Below, piece after piece: positions 20,361-29,346 of a stretch of DNA of 64,000 nt. The stretch is taken from assembly GCF_003336875.1 (NCBI RefSeq), contig NZ_QGNJ01000001.1, positions 372,001 through 436,000 on the forward strand. Direction: 5' to 3'. The stretch comes from Oleisolibacter albus. Its GTDB lineage: Bacteria > Pseudomonadota > Alphaproteobacteria > Azospirillales > Azospirillaceae. The notes under the pieces were generated by a model. The model had not been told where the DNA came from, made no database searches, and saw only the letters and a list, made by a program, of their open reading frames with translations. Numbering within the stretch: position 1 is the stretch's first letter; every line of letters begins with the position of its first letter. Both the position numbers and the translations under genes were made by a program.

Positions 20361-20397
20361 CCTCCATCTCTCCCCACCGAGGCGGAGAGATGGGAGG
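20361..20397 (-). promoter_or_regulatory. Hairpin covering the adaptor ribosome binding site
   Basis: On the plus strand, CCATCTCTCC at 20364-20373 pairs perfectly with GGAGAGATGG at 20384-20393. Three more pairs extend outward past one bulged base. On the mRNA the 3' arm contains the Shine-Dalgarno GGAGG of the adaptor gene, so folding would hide the ribosome binding site. Regulatory function is inference. Confidence 0.55.
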
Positions 20398-20485
20398 AGC
20401 AGCCCCCTCTTGCCTTTCAGATTCTTGCTGCGAAATGATGGGATGCCATAAAAAAGACGTCAGCCCGGCCTTATTACGCCGCTTC

Positions 20486-20545
20486 TGTGATTCCGATCAC
20501 ATCAACCTTGTGATGACCATCACAGTCCTTGTGACGTCCATCACA
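20486..20545. promoter_or_regulatory. Three tandem TGTGA-N6-TCACA palindromes upstream of the efflux operon
   Basis: Perfect copies lie at 20486-20501, 20509-20524 and 20530-20545, with starts 23 and 21 bases apart, close to two helical turns. The second and third form a 21-base direct repeat, and the third extends to CTTGTGA-N6-TCACAAG. They occupy the gap between the surE stop and the adaptor start, 132-191 bases before the adaptor. The half-site equals the CRP-family consensus, so a Crp/Fnr-type regulator is the first candidate. A dedicated repressor of another family is also possible. Confidence 0.75.
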
Positions 20546-20564
20546 AGACAGCTCACGACCTTGA

Positions 20565-21320
20565 TTACAATTTATGCATTTGCGCCAATATTTGTTCATC
20601 GGTCTGGTCGAATCCGATCGGCGTCACGGCCACGCCCCTGCGCCGCAGCACCGCCACGTCGCTGTCCGCCGCCTGTTCCCGCGGCTGGCGGCGGAAAGCC
20701 AGCCAGTGATAGTCGCCGCCACGGGTGTCGGTGCGTGTCTCCACATCGACGCCCAGCAGCGTCCCACGGCTCTGCCGGGCCGGTTCGATGCCCCCGACCT
20801 CATCCGGTGCCACATCGGGGAAATTGACGTTCAGGACCCCGTCCGGCGTGCCGAAGCGCTCGACAACCGCCTCGACCAGCCCGGCGGCCGTGTCCCAGCG
20901 CACCGCGTCCCGGTCGCGGAAGGCCTGGCTGAAGGCATAGGCGGGCAAGCCGAACAGCCGGGCCGTCAGCGCGGCGCTGACCGTACCGGAATAGGCGATC
21001 TCGTCGCCGATATTGGCACCGCGGTTGATGCCCGACAGAACCAGATCGGGCGGGCTGTCCAGCATCAGGTGACGCAGGGCCAGGATGACGCAGTCGCTGG
21101 GCGTGCCGGCCACGGCGAAACGGCGCGGCCCCCGGGGATAGACCCGCAGCGGCGCATGCAGGCTGACGGCACGGGACACGCCGGACTGGTCATGCTCCGG
21201 CGCCACCACCCAGACCTCCTGTGCCAGCCGCGCGGCCACCTCCGCCAGCACGGCCAGTCCCGTGGCCTCGATGCCATCATCGTTGGTCAGCAGCACGCGC
21301 GTGAACGGGAAGGCTTGCAT
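20565..21320 (-). CDS. surE: 5'/3'-nucleotidase SurE
   Basis: This 251-residue metal-dependent phosphatase dephosphorylates nucleoside monophosphates and can act on short polyphosphate. The active-site motif VLLTNDDGIEATGL at residue 10 supplies the two metal-binding aspartates. SGVSRAVSLHAPLRV, GTPSDCVILAL and LSGINRGANIGDEIAYSGTV (the signature loop, trimmed here) follow in order. ATG 21320 is chosen because it places the motif at the usual distance from the N-terminus. The much longer open frame upstream is spurious. In many alphaproteobacteria surE sits with pcm or serS; here it stands beside the efflux operon control region. Confidence 0.95.
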   Translation of the reverse strand: MQAFPFTRVLLTNDDGIEATGLAVLAEVAARLAQEVWVVAPEHDQSGVSRAVSLHAPLRVYPRGPRRFAVAGTPSDCVILALRHLMLDSPPDLVLSGINRGANIGDEIAYSGTVSAALTARLFGLPAYAFSQAFRDRDAVRWDTAAGLVEAVVERFGTPDGVLNVNFPDVAPDEVGGIEPARQSRGTLLGVDVETRTDTRGGDYHWLAFRRQPREQAADSDVAVLRRRGVAVTPIGFDQTDEQILAQMHKL

Positions 21321-21386
21321 TTGCCGGGTCCGGGTTGTTGGGTGGGGCGTCAGGAAACCCCATCCCGCCGCGGGAGTCGAGCCGCA

Positions 21387-21722
21387 ATGGACCAGCGCCT
21401 GCCCACCCATCTCTATGTCCAGGCCCATCTCTGGCGGTGCAGCGCCGCGGGCATTCCCGCCTATGTCCAGCGCAAGGGCGAGCGGGAAAGCGGTATGATC
21501 GTGCTGAAGGTCACCCTCCCCTTCCAGGGGGCACGGGTCTTCAGCCAGAGCCGCGACCTGGACGGCAATCTCGGCTGGCTCGCCGGCCTCAACGGCGCCC
21601 TGGTATCGGAGTCCGAGGCCGACGCCTATATCGAGCGTCAGGTGAAGCGCGATCCCGACCTCTGGGTGGTGGAGGTGGAAAGCCGCGACGGCAGCCATCC
21701 CTTCGACGGCAAGGCGATCTGA
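21387..21722 (+). CDS. DUF1491 family protein
   Basis: This small cytoplasmic protein of 111 residues belongs to DUF1491, a family found mainly in alphaproteobacteria and of unknown function. Recognisable stretches are LPTHLYVQAHLWRCSAAGIP near the start, KGERESGMIVLKV and YIERQVKRDPDLWVVEVESR near the end. It has no membrane segment or signal peptide. ATG 21387 has GGGAG about ten bases upstream. It diverges from surE, with 66 bases between the two starts. Confidence 0.82.
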   Translation: MDQRLPTHLYVQAHLWRCSAAGIPAYVQRKGERESGMIVLKVTLPFQGARVFSQSRDLDGNLGWLAGLNGALVSESEADAYIERQVKRDPDLWVVEVESRDGSHPFDGKAI

Positions 21723-21761
21723 GGTCGCCCCGAGGCCACCAGGTCGGAACTGCCCCGACCG

Positions 21762-23360
21762 TCAGGCCCAGCCGCCAGCCGCCTGCTCCACGCCGCGCCA
21801 CACCTCCGGCAGTTCGGCCAGGGCACGGTCGCGGGCACGGGCCAGCCGCGCCAGGGCCGGCTTCGCTGCCCGCTGCATTTCCGCACCCTCAGCCACCGTG
21901 CCCAGCAGGTCCGCAGCCTCCTGGCTATCGGCCACCCGCTTCAACACGGTGCGCAGCGCCTCCACCGCCGCCATCAGCGGGCGCACCCGCTCGGCCGGCA
22001 TGACGGCCCGGCAGAAATCCAGGGCGTAGCGCAGACGCTGCGCCCGCTTCCACAGCCGCGGCCAGGTCTCGGCGGTGCCCTCGCGCTGCAGCCGCAGCAT
22101 GGCCTTGGTCAGACGGCGCAGCCGGTGGGCCAGCAGGGCCGCGGCGCTCTCGCCCATGGTTCGGTCGAACAGACCGGGGCCACCGCCGTCCGGCCGGCAC
22201 CAGTCGCCCTCCTCCAGCCAGGCGGCGAAATCCAGCAGGAAGCCGGTCCAGCGCGGCCCGGCCAGCAGCGCCAGCGCCGCATCGCGTGTTGCCTGGCGCT
22301 GGGCCGTCACCAGCACGTCCAGCCGGCGCGGCAGGCTGTCGCCGCCGGCCAGTGTGCGCAGGGCCAGCCGGTCCCAGGCCCGCGCCTGCTCCAGCACCCG
22401 GCCCAGCCGCTTCAGCTCGACCCGCAGCCCCGCCCCGCGCGGACTCTCGATCAGGTCCTTGAACAGGCTGTAGCCCGCATCGAGACGGCGCAGCGCCGCC
22501 GCCATCTCGCGCAGCGCCTCCGGGTCGCCGCCGGCCAGCAGGGCCGTCTCATTGTCCAGCAGCTGTGACAGGGCGTTGCGGCCGATATGGCGGAAGGCCT
22601 CGGCCACGGTGGTCACCGGCGACACCCCCAGCGGCTTGGCCGGGCTGGCGGCCGGCCGTTTGCCGGTCAGCAGGGCGAAGCCCGCGTCGGCCTTGCTGCG
22701 GGTGGTCAGGCGCAACGGCACCCGCCGGTGGATCTCCGCCGCCAGCCGGAACAGGTCGGCCACACGGCCGGCCACCAGTTCCAGTTCGATCTCGCTGATG
22801 GGCTGGTGGGCGCTGCCGCCACCGGGCGGAGACGCCGTGGCCGTGCCGCGGTCCAGGGCCAGCTCGATCTCCGTCACCAGATCGGGCCGCAGCCGCATGA
22901 CGCCGCGCTGAACGTCGGTGGTGAAGACGGGACCCAGGCGCGCCGCCATCTCCGGCGGGATGGCCAGTTCCCCGCCGGTCAGCAGCGCCAGGTCGGGCGT
23001 ATCACCGGACACGGGCCAGTCCCATTCGCGGCGGACGGCGACGGCGGCGGCATCGCCGTCACCGCCGCCCAGGGTCTTCACGGTCTGCACCCGCTTGCTC
23101 CCCTGCCGCCGCAGCCGCAGGGCAAAGCCACGCCGGACCAGATCAAGGGTGGGCGTGTCGTAATAGGTGGTGACCTGCCGCAGGCGCAGGGTATCGCCCA
23201 CCCGCATGTCGGCCAGCAGCGGCAGCGCAGCGATCCGCTCCAGGTCGGCCGCGGCCACCAGCAGCTTCAACTCCACCTCCCGCCCGGGAATCGCCGGGGC
23301 CGCGGCAGGGGCTGCCGCCGGGCGCATCGGGTCGTGGGGACGGGGGTCACGCACGCTCAT
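21762..23360 (-). CDS. CYTH and CHAD domain protein (inorganic triphosphatase-like)
   Basis: This 532-residue two-domain protein has a CYTH domain (residues about 25-235) that starts with the diagnostic EVELKL (ExExK), followed by TTYYDTPTLDLVRRGFALRLRR. Its basic residues and glutamates line a triphosphate tunnel. A CHAD domain occupies roughly residues 265-525, a helical bundle rich in conserved His and Arg/Lys (MAAALRRLDAGYSLFKDLI, LWKRAQRLRYALDF). CHAD domains bind polyphosphate, and CYTH enzymes of this type cleave inorganic triphosphate. The gene lies close to ppk1 and ppx, which fits a role in polyphosphate metabolism. ATG 23360 has AAGGTG upstream. Confidence 0.9.
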   Translation of the reverse strand: MSVRDPRPHDPMRPAAAPAAAPAIPGREVELKLLVAAADLERIAALPLLADMRVGDTLRLRQVTTYYDTPTLDLVRRGFALRLRRQGSKRVQTVKTLGGGDGDAAAVAVRREWDWPVSGDTPDLALLTGGELAIPPEMAARLGPVFTTDVQRGVMRLRPDLVTEIELALDRGTATASPPGGGSAHQPISEIELELVAGRVADLFRLAAEIHRRVPLRLTTRSKADAGFALLTGKRPAASPAKPLGVSPVTTVAEAFRHIGRNALSQLLDNETALLAGGDPEALREMAAALRRLDAGYSLFKDLIESPRGAGLRVELKRLGRVLEQARAWDRLALRTLAGGDSLPRRLDVLVTAQRQATRDAALALLAGPRWTGFLLDFAAWLEEGDWCRPDGGGPGLFDRTMGESAAALLAHRLRRLTKAMLRLQREGTAETWPRLWKRAQRLRYALDFCRAVMPAERVRPLMAAVEALRTVLKRVADSQEAADLLGTVAEGAEMQRAAKPALARLARARDRALAELPEVWRGVEQAAGGWA

Positions 23361-23463
23361 CACCTTATCCGGGCTGCATCCGCGCCACGGTTTCGGAACC
23401 ATGGGCCGGAGGCGCCTCCTGCTTACCGCAGCCGCGGCCCCAGGGTAAGCCCCCAGGCTTGGA

Positions 23464-23994
23464 TCAAGCGTCGGGATCCATCAGGTCGCGCGGCCGCACG
23501 AAGCGGACCAGCCGGCCGCCCGTCAGGTCGCGCCAGGACCCGTCGGGCAAAGCCAGTTCCGCCAGGGCGCCGGTCGGGTATTTCTGCCGCAGCGCCACCA
23601 GCGCCTCCGCCCCGCCCGTGATGGCCAGCCTGCAGGCCAGATCGTGCAGGTCGGGATTGTGCCCCACCAGCAGCACCCGCCCCACCCCGTCCGGCAGCCG
23701 GCGCAGCCGCTCCAGCAGGGCCAGGGCACCACAGAGATAAAGTCCAGGCTCGATGCTGGGAACCGGCGGCACCGGCCAGGCCGGCAGCACCCGCTCCATC
23801 GTGTCGCGGGCGCGGCGGGCGCTGGAGCACAGCACCCCATCCAAAGCGGGTGGCCCTTCCCCGCCGGCTCTGAGATACTCGGACATTGCCGCCGCCGCGG
23901 CGCGCCCTCGGGGGTTCAGCGGGCGGTCATGGTCGGACAGGTCCGGATCGGACCAGTCCGATTTGGCGTGGCGCAGCAGGATGAGAGTCTTCAT
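23464..23994 (-). CDS. SixA-like histidine phosphatase
   Basis: This 176-residue protein belongs to the histidine phosphatase (phosphoglycerate mutase-like) superfamily. The catalytic RHG-type motif is [20 protein letters not shown], with the phospho-accepting His at residue 8. The second His is in [14 protein letters not shown]. coli SixA removes phosphate from a phosphohistidine in a signalling protein (ArcB HPt, NPr). Many alphaproteobacterial relatives are uncharacterised. It is 104 bases upstream of the CYTH-CHAD gene on the same strand and diverges from ppk1, so it may serve the polyphosphate cluster. ATG 23994 is chosen over the longer frame. Confidence 0.87.
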   Translation of the reverse strand: MKTLILLRHAKSDWSDPDLSDHDRPLNPRGRAAAAAMSEYLRAGGEGPPALDGVLCSSARRARDTMERVLPAWPVPPVPSIEPGLYLCGALALLERLRRLPDGVGRVLLVGHNPDLHDLACRLAITGGAEALVALRQKYPTGALAELALPDGSWRDLTGGRLVRFVRPRDLMDPDA

Positions 23995-24130
23995 GGTGAC
24001 GCGGACACGATCTGGATCTCCCCGGGTTCCCCGGACACGGCGGCAGCCGGCCCGGACAGGCGAGCCGAAAACCGTCACAGAAGCAACCTATACTGCGCCC
24101 CCTTTGCCGACATCCGGGAGAGATACGGCC

Positions 24131-26278
24131 GTGAGCGCCCTGACGGAGCCAGAGACCGAGCGAATCGACATGTCCAGCCGCGACCGGTTCATCAACCGGG
24201 AAATCTCGTGGCTGGCCTTCAACCAGCGTGTGCTGGAGGAATCCTATAACCGCAACCACCCGCTGCTGGAGCGGTTGCGGTTCCTGTCGATCTCGGCCAG
24301 CAATCTGGACGAATTCTACATGGTGCGCGTGGCCGGCCTGAAGGCCCAGGTGGCTGCCGGCATCACCAGCCCGTCCGATGACGGGCTGACCCCGGCGCAG
24401 CAACTGGCCGCCATCAATGCCCGCGTCTCCGACCTGATGCGCGACCAGCAATCCTGCTGGCTGCTGATGCGGCGCGAGCTGCGCGATGCCGGCATCGCCG
24501 TCATCGACCCGGAGGAGCTGAGTCCGGCCGAGCATGACTGGCTGGAAGCCAAGTTCATCGACGACATCTTCCCGGTGCTGACGCCCATCGCCGTCGATCC
24601 GGCCCACCCCTTCCCCTTCATTCCCAACAGCGGCTTTGCCCTGGCGCTGCAGCTGTTCGATCCGTCCAAGACCACCCAGCTCGACGCGCTGGTGCTGATC
24701 CCGCAGCAGTTGGAGCGCTTTGTGCGCCTGCCGGGCTCGGAGCTGCGCTTCGTGCTGATGGAACAGGTGATCCTGTCCTTCATCAGCCGGCTATTCCCGC
24801 CGTTCGTGCTGAAGGGGCATGGCGTCTTCCGGGTCCTGCGCGACAGTGACATGGAGATCGAGGAAGAGTCGGAGGATCTGGTCCGCACCTTCGAATCGGC
24901 GCTGAAGCGGCGCAAGCGCGGCAATGTCATCCGTCTGGCCGTGAACCAGGGCATGAGCGCCGACCTGCGCGAATTCCTGCGCGACGAATTCCAGGTCACC
25001 TCGGACGACCTGTTCGTGCTGGACGGGCTGATCGGGCTGGCGGACACCAAGCAGCTGATCGTCGATGAACGGCCGGACCTGCTGTTCCCGCCCTACAATG
25101 CCCGCTTCCCCGAGCGCATCCGCGATTTCGGCGGCGACTGCTTCGCCGCCATCCGCCAGAAGGACATCGTCGTCCACCACCCGTTCGAGAGCTTCGACGT
25201 GGTGGTGCAGTTCCTGCGTCAGGCGGCGGCAGACCCCAACGTGCTGGCAATCAAGCAGACGCTCTACCGCACCTCGAAGAACAGCCCCATCGTGGCGGCG
25301 CTGATCGAGGCCGCCGAACAGGGCAAGAGCGTCACCGCCCTGGTCGAGCTGAAGGCCCGCTTCGACGAGGAGGCCAACATCCGCTGGGCCCGCGACATGG
25401 AGCGGGCCGGCGTCCAGGTGGTCTACGGCTTCGTCGACCTGAAGACCCATGCCAAGGTGTCGCTGGTGGTGCGGCGGGAAAGCAGCGGCCTGCGCACCTA
25501 TGTGCATTTCGGCACCGGCAACTACCACCCGATCACGGCCAAGGTCTACACGGACCTGTCCTTCTTCACCTGCGACCCGGCCCTGGGCCATGACGCCGCC
25601 CACATGTTCAACTACATGACCGGCTATGCCACGCCGAAGTCTCTGGAGAAGATCGCCATCGCCCCGGTCAGCCTGCGCCAGCGGCTGGTGGAACTGATCG
25701 ATGCCGAGATCGCCCATGCCCATGCCGGCCGTCCGGCCCAGATCTGGGTCAAGCTCAACAGCCTTGTGGATTCCCGCATCGTCGACAAGCTGTACGAAGC
25801 CTCGCAGAACGGCGTGAAGATCGAGATGGTCATCCGCGGCATCTGCTGCCTGCGTCCGGGCGTGCCGGGCCTGTCGGAGAACATCCATGTGAAGTCCATC
25901 GTCGGCCGCTTCCTGGAGCATGGCCGCGTGGTCTGCTTCGGCAATGGCCAGGGCCTGCCCTCGCCGGAGGCCAAGGTCTTCATCTCCTCGGCCGACTGGA
26001 TGCCGCGCAACCTCGACCGGCGGATCGAGACGCTGGTTCCCATCGAGAATCCCACCGTTCACCGGCAGGTGCTCGACCAGATCATGGTCGCCAATCTCAA
26101 GGACGATCGGCAAAGCTGGACTCTCGATGCCGAGGGGCGCTACCACCGCGTCGAACCCTGCGTGGAACCCTTCAGCGCCCACACCTATTTCATGACCAAC
26201 CCCAGCCTGTCGGGGCGCGGCAGCGCCCTGAGCGAGACCAGGCTGCCGCCGAAGCTGGTGCTGCGCAGTTTGCCGTAA
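24131..26278 (+). CDS. ppk1: Polyphosphate kinase 1
   Basis: This 715-residue enzyme makes long polyphosphate chains from ATP at the inner face of the membrane. The N domain begins [19 protein letters not shown]. The catalytic core contains [19 protein letters not shown] with the autophosphorylated histidine. The ATP-binding region [18 protein letters not shown] and the C2 domain [19 protein letters not shown] follow. I prefer GTG 24131, with GGGAGAG upstream. ATG 24170 (MSSRDRF) is the alternative. The stop is 12 bases before ppx, so the two are co-transcribed. The divergent SixA gene shares the 136-base upstream gap. Confidence 0.97.
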   Translation: MSALTEPETERIDMSSRDRFINREISWLAFNQRVLEESYNRNHPLLERLRFLSISASNLDEFYMVRVAGLKAQVAAGITSPSDDGLTPAQQLAAINARVSDLMRDQQSCWLLMRRELRDAGIAVIDPEELSPAEHDWLEAKFIDDIFPVLTPIAVDPAHPFPFIPNSGFALALQLFDPSKTTQLDALVLIPQQLERFVRLPGSELRFVLMEQVILSFISRLFPPFVLKGHGVFRVLRDSDMEIEEESEDLVRTFESALKRRKRGNVIRLAVNQGMSADLREFLRDEFQVTSDDLFVLDGLIGLADTKQLIVDERPDLLFPPYNARFPERIRDFGGDCFAAIRQKDIVVHHPFESFDVVVQFLRQAAADPNVLAIKQTLYRTSKNSPIVAALIEAAEQGKSVTALVELKARFDEEANIRWARDMERAGVQVVYGFVDLKTHAKVSLVVRRESSGLRTYVHFGTGNYHPITAKVYTDLSFFTCDPALGHDAAHMFNYMTGYATPKSLEKIAIAPVSLRQRLVELIDAEIAHAHAGRPAQIWVKLNSLVDSRIVDKLYEASQNGVKIEMVIRGICCLRPGVPGLSENIHVKSIVGRFLEHGRVVCFGNGQGLPSPEAKVFISSADWMPRNLDRRIETLVPIENPTVHRQVLDQIMVANLKDDRQSWTLDAEGRYHRVEPCVEPFSAHTYFMTNPSLSGRGSALSETRLPPKLVLRSLP

Positions 26279-26290
26279 CCGAGCGGACCG

Positions 26291-27820
26291 ATGATGATGC
26301 TGAAGCCGGACACGCTGGCTCCGGAGCATGGGGCTGCCGACGATCGCCTGGCGGTGATCGATGTCGGCTCCAATTCCATGCGCATGGTGGTGTATGAGCG
26401 GCTGTGCCGCTCACCGGTCGCGCTGTTCAACGAGAAGGTGCTGCCCAGCCTGGGCAAGACGCTGGAGAAGACCGGCCGGCTGAATCCCGACGGGGTGCGG
26501 CTGGCGCTGGACAATCTCGTGCGCTTCCGCCGTCTGCTGGAAGGCATGCAGGTGGGCCGCGTCTCGGTGCTGGCCACGGCGGCCGTGCGTGACGCCAAGG
26601 ACGGTCCCGCCTTCGTGGCCGAGGTGGAGAAACGCACCGGTTTCACCGTGACCATCCTGTCCGGCGAGGACGAGGCGCGTCTGGCCGCCATGGGCGTGCT
26701 GTCCGGTGCCCCCCAGGCCGACGGCATCGCCGGCGATCTGGGCGGCGGCAGCCTGGAACTGGTGCGGCTGGATCGCGGCGGCATCAACCACCAGGTCACC
26801 ACGCCGCTGGGTCCCCTGCGGCTGATGGAGGTGGCGGAGGGCAAGCCCGGCGCGGCGCAGAAGGTCATCGACGGCCATCTCAGCCGGCTGGACTGGCTGT
26901 CCCAGGGCAAGGGCAAGGCCTTCTATCCCGTGGGCGGCGCCTGGCGCGCCATCGCCAAGACCCATCTGGAGACCACCAGCCACCCGCTGCACATCATCCA
27001 CCAGTACACGGTGGATGGCGGCGTGCTGGCCGACTACGCCGGCGGTCTCGCCCGCATGAACCGGCCGCAACTGGAAAAGGTGCCGGGCATGTCCCGCCGC
27101 CGGCTGGAGACGCTGGCCCTGGCGGCACTGGTGCTGGAACGGGTGCTGCGCACGGTGCAGCCGGCGCGCGTGGTGTTCTCCGCCTATGGCGTGCGCGAGG
27201 GGCACCTCTATGATCTGCTGACGTTGGAGGAGCGGCGGCAGGACCCGCTGCTGGTCTCCTGCCGGCAACTGGCCGCGCGCATCGGCCGGTTCGGCCATGC
27301 CGAGACCCTGAGTGCCTGGACCGCTCCCCTGTTCGCCGGGGAGGATGACAGCGCCCGCCGCCTGCGCGAGGCCGCCTGCCTGCTCTCCGATCTCGGCTGG
27401 GCCGAGCATCCGGACTATCGGGCCGAACTGGCCTTCCTGCGCGTTCTGCGCATGCCCTTCGCCGGCCTCGATCACGCGGAACGCGCCTTCCTGGCCGCAG
27501 CCAGTTTCGTGCGCTATGCCGGTACGCTCGACAGCCCCACCTTGGCACCGGCAAAAGGTCTGCTGAAGGACGGGCCGTTGAGCCGGGCCGGCATTCTCGG
27601 CCTGTCGCTGCGGCTGGCCCATACCCTGACCGGCGGCGCCGCCATGCTGCTCCAGCGCACTTTCCTGCGCCTCGGCGATGAAAAGCTGACCCTGGTTCTG
27701 CCGGAGGATGCGGCCATGCTGACCGGCGATGCCGTGCAGCGCCGCCTGGACGCCCTGGCCAAGGCCCTGAACCGCACCGGTGAGATCACGGTCCAGACCG
27801 GCCCCCGGCTGGCGGGATAG
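26291..27820 (+). CDS. ppx: Exopolyphosphatase
   Basis: This 509-residue long-form Ppx releases orthophosphate from the ends of polyphosphate. The ASKHA phosphate loops are LAVIDVGSNSMRMVVYE and GIAGDLGGGSLELVRLD. LATAAVRDAKDGPAFVAEVE lies between them. The C-terminal third holds the HD-like domain (PVGGAWRAIAKTHL, VVFSAYGVREGHLYDLL, LLSDLGWAEHPDYR). Three ATG codons in a row (26291, 26294, 26297) leave the exact start open by two residues. Being encoded directly after ppk1, it allows balanced synthesis and breakdown of polyphosphate. Confidence 0.96.
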   Translation: MMMLKPDTLAPEHGAADDRLAVIDVGSNSMRMVVYERLCRSPVALFNEKVLPSLGKTLEKTGRLNPDGVRLALDNLVRFRRLLEGMQVGRVSVLATAAVRDAKDGPAFVAEVEKRTGFTVTILSGEDEARLAAMGVLSGAPQADGIAGDLGGGSLELVRLDRGGINHQVTTPLGPLRLMEVAEGKPGAAQKVIDGHLSRLDWLSQGKGKAFYPVGGAWRAIAKTHLETTSHPLHIIHQYTVDGGVLADYAGGLARMNRPQLEKVPGMSRRRLETLALAALVLERVLRTVQPARVVFSAYGVREGHLYDLLTLEERRQDPLLVSCRQLAARIGRFGHAETLSAWTAPLFAGEDDSARRLREAACLLSDLGWAEHPDYRAELAFLRVLRMPFAGLDHAERAFLAAASFVRYAGTLDSPTLAPAKGLLKDGPLSRAGILGLSLRLAHTLTGGAAMLLQRTFLRLGDEKLTLVLPEDAAMLTGDAVQRRLDALAKALNRTGEITVQTGPRLAG

Positions 27821-27861
27821 CCTGCGGCGGCTCGCGCCCTTTCCCGCGGCCCTGAAACGGA

Positions 27862-27892
27862 AACGTCCAGCAGCGGAAAGCTGCTGGACGTT
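27862..27892. terminator. Hairpin terminator between ppx and the DUF4432 gene
   Basis: AACGTCCAGCAGC pairs perfectly with GCTGCTGGACGTT around the loop GGAAA. It lies between two convergent genes. The U-run is short, so termination may be partial. Confidence 0.65.
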
Positions 27893-27918
27893 GTCACGTC
27901 CCACGGGATAGGCGCCGC

Positions 27919-29133
27919 TTATTCCACGGCCATGGGCTCGGTGATGAGGTTGACCTTGGCGCTGCCCTGGATGGTGTCGATCCGCTTCACCACGGCCGCC
28001 ACCTCCGGCGCCGTGGTCAGCAGCGTGTATTCCAGGTCGAAGGCTTGGCTTCCGCCCGGCGGCAGAATCTTCAGGCGGCCCTGCTGCCGCTCGATCTGCT
28101 GGGCATAGGCATAGTTGGTGCCCGGTTCGATGCCGGTGACATAGCCCTGCTTCAGCGTGTCGGTGTTCTTCCACAGCGTCAGCACCGGCAACTGCTTGAC
28201 GTTGAAGCTGAGGGCCAGCCCCTTGTCGCCCGCCTTGTTGTGCAGCAGACCGACCGTGCCGCCCTGGGCGTCGGCCAGCGGCACGATGTTGTAGACCGTC
28301 TCGTCATAGCCCTTGGTCGGGCCGAGATAGGTCTGCCAGTCCTTCAGCCATTTCTTGGCGTACTCGTTGAACGGCGATACGTCCTTGGCCGGCGCCAGGA
28401 ACTTGGCGCCCTCTTCCAGCAGCGGCGCGCCGAAATTGCTGTGATAGATGATCTGATAGGGACGGTCGTAATCGGCGGTGTTGGTGGTGACGTCATGCAG
28501 ACGCACCGTCTTCTCGCCCGGGGTAACCGAGATGTCGCTCCAGGTTTCCAGGGCGCTGAACTTGAAGGTGTTCTCCTTGATCAACCCCTTGACGTGGATG
28601 GTATGGGGGGCCTTGTCGTCGATGCTGACGATGACGGTGGAGGCCGGCGTGTTGCCGGCGCGCCCATGCAGGCTCAGCAGCCGTCCCTTCTCGTCCTGGC
28701 CGGGATGGCCGGTCCATTCATACCCGGCGCGCACCATGGCTTCGTTGAAGCCGTCCAGCCAGCCCAGGCCGCCGCGCTGCTCCAGATTGATGAAGGCCGG
28801 ATTGACGATCTCGTCCACCGGGGAATCCCAGCCGGCACGCACGGAACCGCTGGTGATCTCGTGCAGGGCCATGCCACGGGTCGGAATGATCGAGACCTGA
28901 AGGTCAGCGGTGCTGATGGTGATCAGCGTGCTGCCCTCCTGCTTGCCGCCATGCAGCGTCTTCTTGCTGACGGTGAAGGCCGGTCCGCCTTTCACCCCCA
29001 ACTCCTCGCTCTTCACCGACCAGGTCGGCACCTCGACATTGCCCTTCACATCGGTGAGGACGAATTCCTTCGCCAGCGCCGTGCCCGACAGCAGCAGCGA
29101 TGAAAGTCCAAGGGCGATCAGTGACTTGTGCAT
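27919..29133 (-). CDS. Secreted DUF4432 family protein (aldose epimerase-like)
   Basis: This 404-residue protein has a clear Sec signal peptide (MHKSLIALGLSSLLLSGTALA, cleaved near residue 21), so it is periplasmic. The mature part matches DUF4432, a galactose mutarotase-like beta-sandwich. Telling stretches are IIPTRGMALHEITSG, LSLHGRAGNTPAS, YHSNFGAPLLEEGAKFLAP and VTGIEPGTNYAY, where histidines and a glutamate are placed as in epimerases. It probably binds or interconverts a sugar. LacI-type operators lie 97-213 bases before the start, and a TonB receptor gene precedes it on the same strand, which suggests a carbohydrate-uptake function. The substrate is unknown. Confidence 0.83.
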   Translation of the reverse strand: MHKSLIALGLSSLLLSGTALAKEFVLTDVKGNVEVPTWSVKSEELGVKGGPAFTVSKKTLHGGKQEGSTLITISTADLQVSIIPTRGMALHEITSGSVRAGWDSPVDEIVNPAFINLEQRGGLGWLDGFNEAMVRAGYEWTGHPGQDEKGRLLSLHGRAGNTPASTVIVSIDDKAPHTIHVKGLIKENTFKFSALETWSDISVTPGEKTVRLHDVTTNTADYDRPYQIIYHSNFGAPLLEEGAKFLAPAKDVSPFNEYAKKWLKDWQTYLGPTKGYDETVYNIVPLADAQGGTVGLLHNKAGDKGLALSFNVKQLPVLTLWKNTDTLKQGYVTGIEPGTNYAYAQQIERQQGRLKILPPGGSQAFDLEYTLLTTAPEVAAVVKRIDTIQGSAKVNLITEPMAVE

Positions 29134-29229
29134 GACGTCTCCTCATCTTTTGGTGCTTTCCGGACACACGCCGGAGCCCGGTTCACGCTGGCGTCCCGCC
29201 TTGACCGGGCCGGGACCGCCGTACAGGGA

Positions 29230-29249
29230 AACTGAAATCGTTTTCAGTT
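29230..29249 (-). promoter_or_regulatory. LacI-family type operator overlapping the DUF4432 promoter
   Basis: AACTGAAA and TTTCAGTT form perfect arms around TCGT, the central-CG pattern of LacI/GalR regulators. On the minus strand a TTGACG at 29254-29259 could be the -35 element, with the operator filling the spacer. A bound repressor would then block RNA polymerase. The promoter part is tentative. Confidence 0.65.
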
Positions 29250-29330
29250 CTGACGTCAATACGGAACCGACGATGAAGAAAGGACCACTGCTGATCCAGA
29301 CACACTGCGGAGCTGGTGAATGCACCGTGA

Positions 29331-29346
29331 TTGGAAACGATTTCAA
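29331..29346 (-). promoter_or_regulatory. Second LacI-type operator upstream of the DUF4432 gene
   Basis: TTGGAAACGATTTCAA (TTGAAATCGTTTCCAA on the other strand) shares the TGAAATCGTTT core with the operator at 29230-29249. The two centres are about 99 bases apart, a distance that could allow looping. The rest of the 414-base gap shows no gene that I can support. Confidence 0.55.
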
